In this document: piece by piece, positions 6,271-8,484 of the stretch
How the letters are laid out: each line of letters opens with the position of its first letter
How positions within the stretch are numbered: position 1 is the first letter of the stretch
Assembly: GCA_030631915.1 (NCBI GenBank)
Contig: DAOVKF010000066.1
Coordinates: forward strand, 1 to 8,484
DNA: 8,484 bases
Reading direction: 5' to 3'
Source of the DNA: Candidatus Omnitrophota bacterium
Lineage (GTDB): Bacteria; Omnitrophota; Gorgyraeia; Tantalellales; Tantalellaceae
Position numbers and translations under genes: made by a program
The notes under the pieces: generated by a model
Databases searched by the model: none
Told to the model about the DNA's origin: nothing
Seen by the model: only the letters and a program-made list of their open reading frames with translations

Positions 6271-8484
6271 CTACACCCCCCATATATCCTTCGCATACTC
6301 CATGACCGTCCGGTCACTTGAGAATTTGCCGGCGTTCGCTGTATTCAGTATCGATTTTTTTGTCCAGTCCGCCCTGTTCATGTATGCCAGGGAAACCTTA
6401 TTCTGCGTAAGGACATAGTCCGGGAAGTCGGCGAATATCATGTACTCATCACACTCTATGAGCGAAGCGACGAGAGGATCGAATATCCCCCTCTCGAGCC
6501 GGGAAAAGAAGTTATCCCGCACCAGGTCTATCACTTCAAGCAGAAGGGGATCCTTCCTCAGATATTCACGCGGATCATATCCTTTCTTTTTGCGCTCCGC
6601 GATCTCATCCGCTCTAAGGCCGAATATGAAAATATTCTCCGGGCCCACTTCCTCCGCGATCTCTATGTTCGCCCCGTCCATGGTGCCTATCGTGACCGCC
6701 CCGTTCAGCATGAATTTCATGTTACCGGTGCCGGAGGCCTCCCTTCCGGCCGTGGATATCTGCTCCGACAGGTCACTGGCGGGAAATATTTTTTCCGCCA
6801 GTGAAACGCGGTAATTTTCCAGAAAGATCACTTTCAGTTTATCGTTCACCTGAGGGTCGCCGTTTATTACCGCGGCGATGTTGTTTATGAATTTTATGAT
6901 CAGTTTCGCCATCGCGTAAGACGGGGCCGCCTTTCCCGAGATGATCGCGGTTCTGGGGGCCCTGTCACGGCCCGGATCGTTCTTTATCTCCACATACCGC
7001 GAGATCAGATAAAGCGCGAACAGGACCTGTCTTTTATATTCATGAAGCCTCTTGACGTGAACATCGAATATCGAATCAGGGTCCACGATAATCCCGGTCT
7101 GATCTTTGATACAGGCCGCCAGACGCGATTTATTCAACTTTCTCGCCTCGTTCCATCTGTCCCTGAACGGGCCGTCGTCCGCGAACGGAGCGATCTTTTT
7201 GATCCGGGGGAGGTCCCTTACCCAGGCATCCCCTATCGCCTCGGTTATAAGAGCGGACAAAAGAGGATTCGCCTTCTTCAGCCATCTCCGCTGCGTTATG
7301 CCGTTTGTCTTGGAATTGAACCTGCTGGGATAAAACTCGTAGAAATCCCTGAAGATCGTCGTTGTCAACAATTCCGTATGAAGCCTTGAGACCCCGTTGA
7401 CGGAATGGCTTCCGACAATGCACAGATGGCTCATCCTGATCCCTTTCTCGGGACATTCATCTATCAGGGACATCTTTCTTATCTTCTCACGGTCCCTGGG
7501 ATACCGGGTCGAGACCTCTCTCAGGACACGCGTGTTTATTTCATAGATGATCTCCAGATGTCTTGGAAGCAGCTTCTCGAAAAGCGAAACAGGCCAGACC
7601 TCAAGCGCCTCTGGCATCATCGTATGATTGGTATAGGCAAAGGTCCTGCGCGTTATATCCCAGGCCGTCTCCCAGTCCAGCCTTTCTTCATCCAGCAATA
7701 TCCGCATCAGTTCGACTATGGCGACGGCCGGATGGGTATCGTTCAACTGGATAGCGGTCTTATCCGGGAAAGTCATAAGATCCGTGTTGTGCATCTTGAA
7801 CCTGCGGATTATATCCTGTATCGAGGCGGCGGTGAAAAAATACTCCTGTTTCAGGCGCAGTTCAAGCCCCTGATACACGTTATCGCTGGGGTAAAGGACG
7901 CGGGATATATTCTCGGAGAGGATCTTTTGCTCGCACGCCCGTATATAGTTGCCGTCATGGAAATATTCAAGGTCGAAATTTTCCGTGCTGCGCGCGGACC
8001 AGAGCCTGAGATTGTTCACGACATCGTTTTTATAGCCGGGGACCGGGATATCGTATGCCATCGCGAGCACGTCGTCGGTATCGATCCAGTCCACCACCGG
8101 TTTCCCATCCTTATCCTTCCGCTTGACGGTCCTGCCGTAAAACCTGATCTTGAGGGTATATTCCGGCCTGCCGAATTCCCAGGGGTTGCCAAGGAGCAGC
8201 CATTCCTCAGGCAACTCGACCTGGTACCCGTTGACTATCTTCTGTTTGAAAATGCCGTAATCATATCTTATGCCGTATCCCGTAGCCGGAATGCCCAGGG
8301 TGGCCATGGAATCCAGTAAACACGCGGCAAGCCTGCCAAGCCCGCCGTTGCCCAGCCCCGCATCGGTCTCCTGGCCGCACAGGTCTTCCAGATTAAGGCC
8401 AAGCTCTGACACGGCCTTCTCGCTTTCCTCGGACAAGCCCAGATTCAGGATATTATTCGCTAAAAGGCGGCCTATGAGGAATTC
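6271..8484 (-). CDS. glgP: glycogen/starch/maltodextrin phosphorylase (N-terminus beyond window)
   Basis: This PLP-dependent GT35 enzyme phosphorolyses alpha-1,4-glucan ends to glucose-1-phosphate in the cytoplasm. The frame is open to the right edge and the reading there (Glu-Phe-Leu-Ile-Gly-Arg-Leu-Leu) is a standard phosphorylase segment. The gene therefore continues beyond 8484, and the internal TTG at 8436 is not the start. In-window length is 737 residues of a usual 820-840, so perhaps 80-100 N-terminal residues are missing. Counting from the edge, the conserved Gly-Leu-Gly-Asn-Gly-Gly-Leu-Gly-Arg-Leu stretch lies at about 43-52. The PLP signature Glu-Ala-Ser-Gly-Thr-Gly-Asn-Met-Lys is near residues 582-590, with the Schiff-base Lys codon at 6717-6715. 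The C-terminal region (Asn-Thr-Ala-Asn-Ala-Gly-Lys-Phe-Ser-Ser-Asp-Arg-Thr) is typical and complete. No frameshift is seen. It is the most upstream gene of the minus-strand block; its promoter lies outside the window. Confidence 0.97.
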   Translation of the reverse strand, partial: EFLIGRLLANNILNLGLSEESEKAVSELGLNLEDLCGQETDAGLGNGGLGRLAACLLDSMATLGIPATGYGIRYDYGIFKQKIVNGYQVELPEEWLLLGNPWEFGRPEYTLKIRFYGRTVKRKDKDGKPVVDWIDTDDVLAMAYDIPVPGYKNDVVNNLRLWSARSTENFDLEYFHDGNYIRACEQKILSENISRVLYPSDNVYQGLELRLKQEYFFTAASIQDIIRRFKMHNTDLMTFPDKTAIQLNDTHPAVAIVELMRILLDEERLDWETAWDITRRTFAYTNHTMMPEALEVWPVSLFEKLLPRHLEIIYEINTRVLREVSTRYPRDREKIRKMSLIDECPEKGIRMSHLCIVGSHSVNGVSRLHTELLTTTIFRDFYEFYPSRFNSKTNGITQRRWLKKANPLLSALITEAIGDAWVRDLPRIKKIAPFADDGPFRDRWNEARKLNKSRLAACIKDQTGIIVDPDSIFDVHVKRLHEYKRQVLFALYLISRYVEIKNDPGRDRAPRTAIISGKAAPSYAMAKLIIKFINNIAAVINGDPQVNDKLKVIFLENYRVSLAEKIFPASDLSEQISTAGREASGTGNMKFMLNGAVTIGTMDGANIEIAEEVGPENIFIFGLRADEIAERKKKGYDPREYLRKDPLLLEVIDLVRDNFFSRLERGIFDPLVASLIECDEYMIFADFPDYVLTQNKVSLAYMNRADWTKKSILNTANAGKFSSDRTVMEYAKDIWGV

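Noticed and set aside
7405..8319. Plus-strand open frame of 304 codons opposite glgP
   Set aside because: It lies wholly opposite the conserved phosphorylase core, with no ribosome site or recognisable domain. It is a shadow of glgP.
8479..8484. Window ends exactly on a GAATTC
   Set aside because: These bases encode Glu-Phe of a conserved phosphorylase segment. Another GAATTC occurs near 408, so it says nothing about a cloning junction.

Overview
The window looks like an ordinary stretch of chromosome from a bacterium of about 50% GC. It encodes a membrane lipoprotein, Shine-Dalgarno-led genes, a pcrA/uvrD-like helicase, era and bacterial-type mgtE and glgP. Frequent ATA (Ile) and AGG (Arg) codons, compact operons and heptamer repeats in the gaps recall uncultured lineages such as Candidatus Omnitrophota. 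That placement is an inference from general impression, not something the sequence proves. I see no mobile element, CRISPR array, tRNA, rRNA or defence cassette.

Layout from left to right. (1) 1-2159, minus strand: a three-gene operon read right to left. It runs mgtE (Mg2+ channel/transporter), then a 68-residue two-helix membrane protein, then a coiled-coil lipoprotein that leaves the window at base 1. The last two genes overlap and are probably translationally coupled. A clear sigma70-type promoter stands in front of mgtE. (2) 2160-2307: a divergent intergenic region with the mgtE promoter, six in-register heptamer repeats, and an extended -10 element so close to era that its mRNA is probably leaderless. 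(3) 2308-3204, plus strand: era, the only plus-strand gene, which overlaps the end of the next gene tail to tail by 9 bp. (4) 3196-8484, minus strand: a probable operon read right to left. It runs glgP (glycogen phosphorylase, cut by the right edge), a four-helix membrane protein of unknown function, a UvrD/PcrA-type helicase, and a small Nudix hydrolase.

The genes do not form one pathway. They combine ion homeostasis (mgtE), ribosome assembly (era), DNA repair with nucleotide clean-up (helicase plus Nudix) and storage-polymer breakdown (glgP). Nothing here justifies claiming a new biological system. The points worth a second look are small: a gene with no canonical start codon that appears to use ATA at a stop/start overlap, the leaderless arrangement of era, the heptamer repeats in three intergenic gaps, and two unassigned membrane proteins. 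No gap between genes exceeds about 150 bases.
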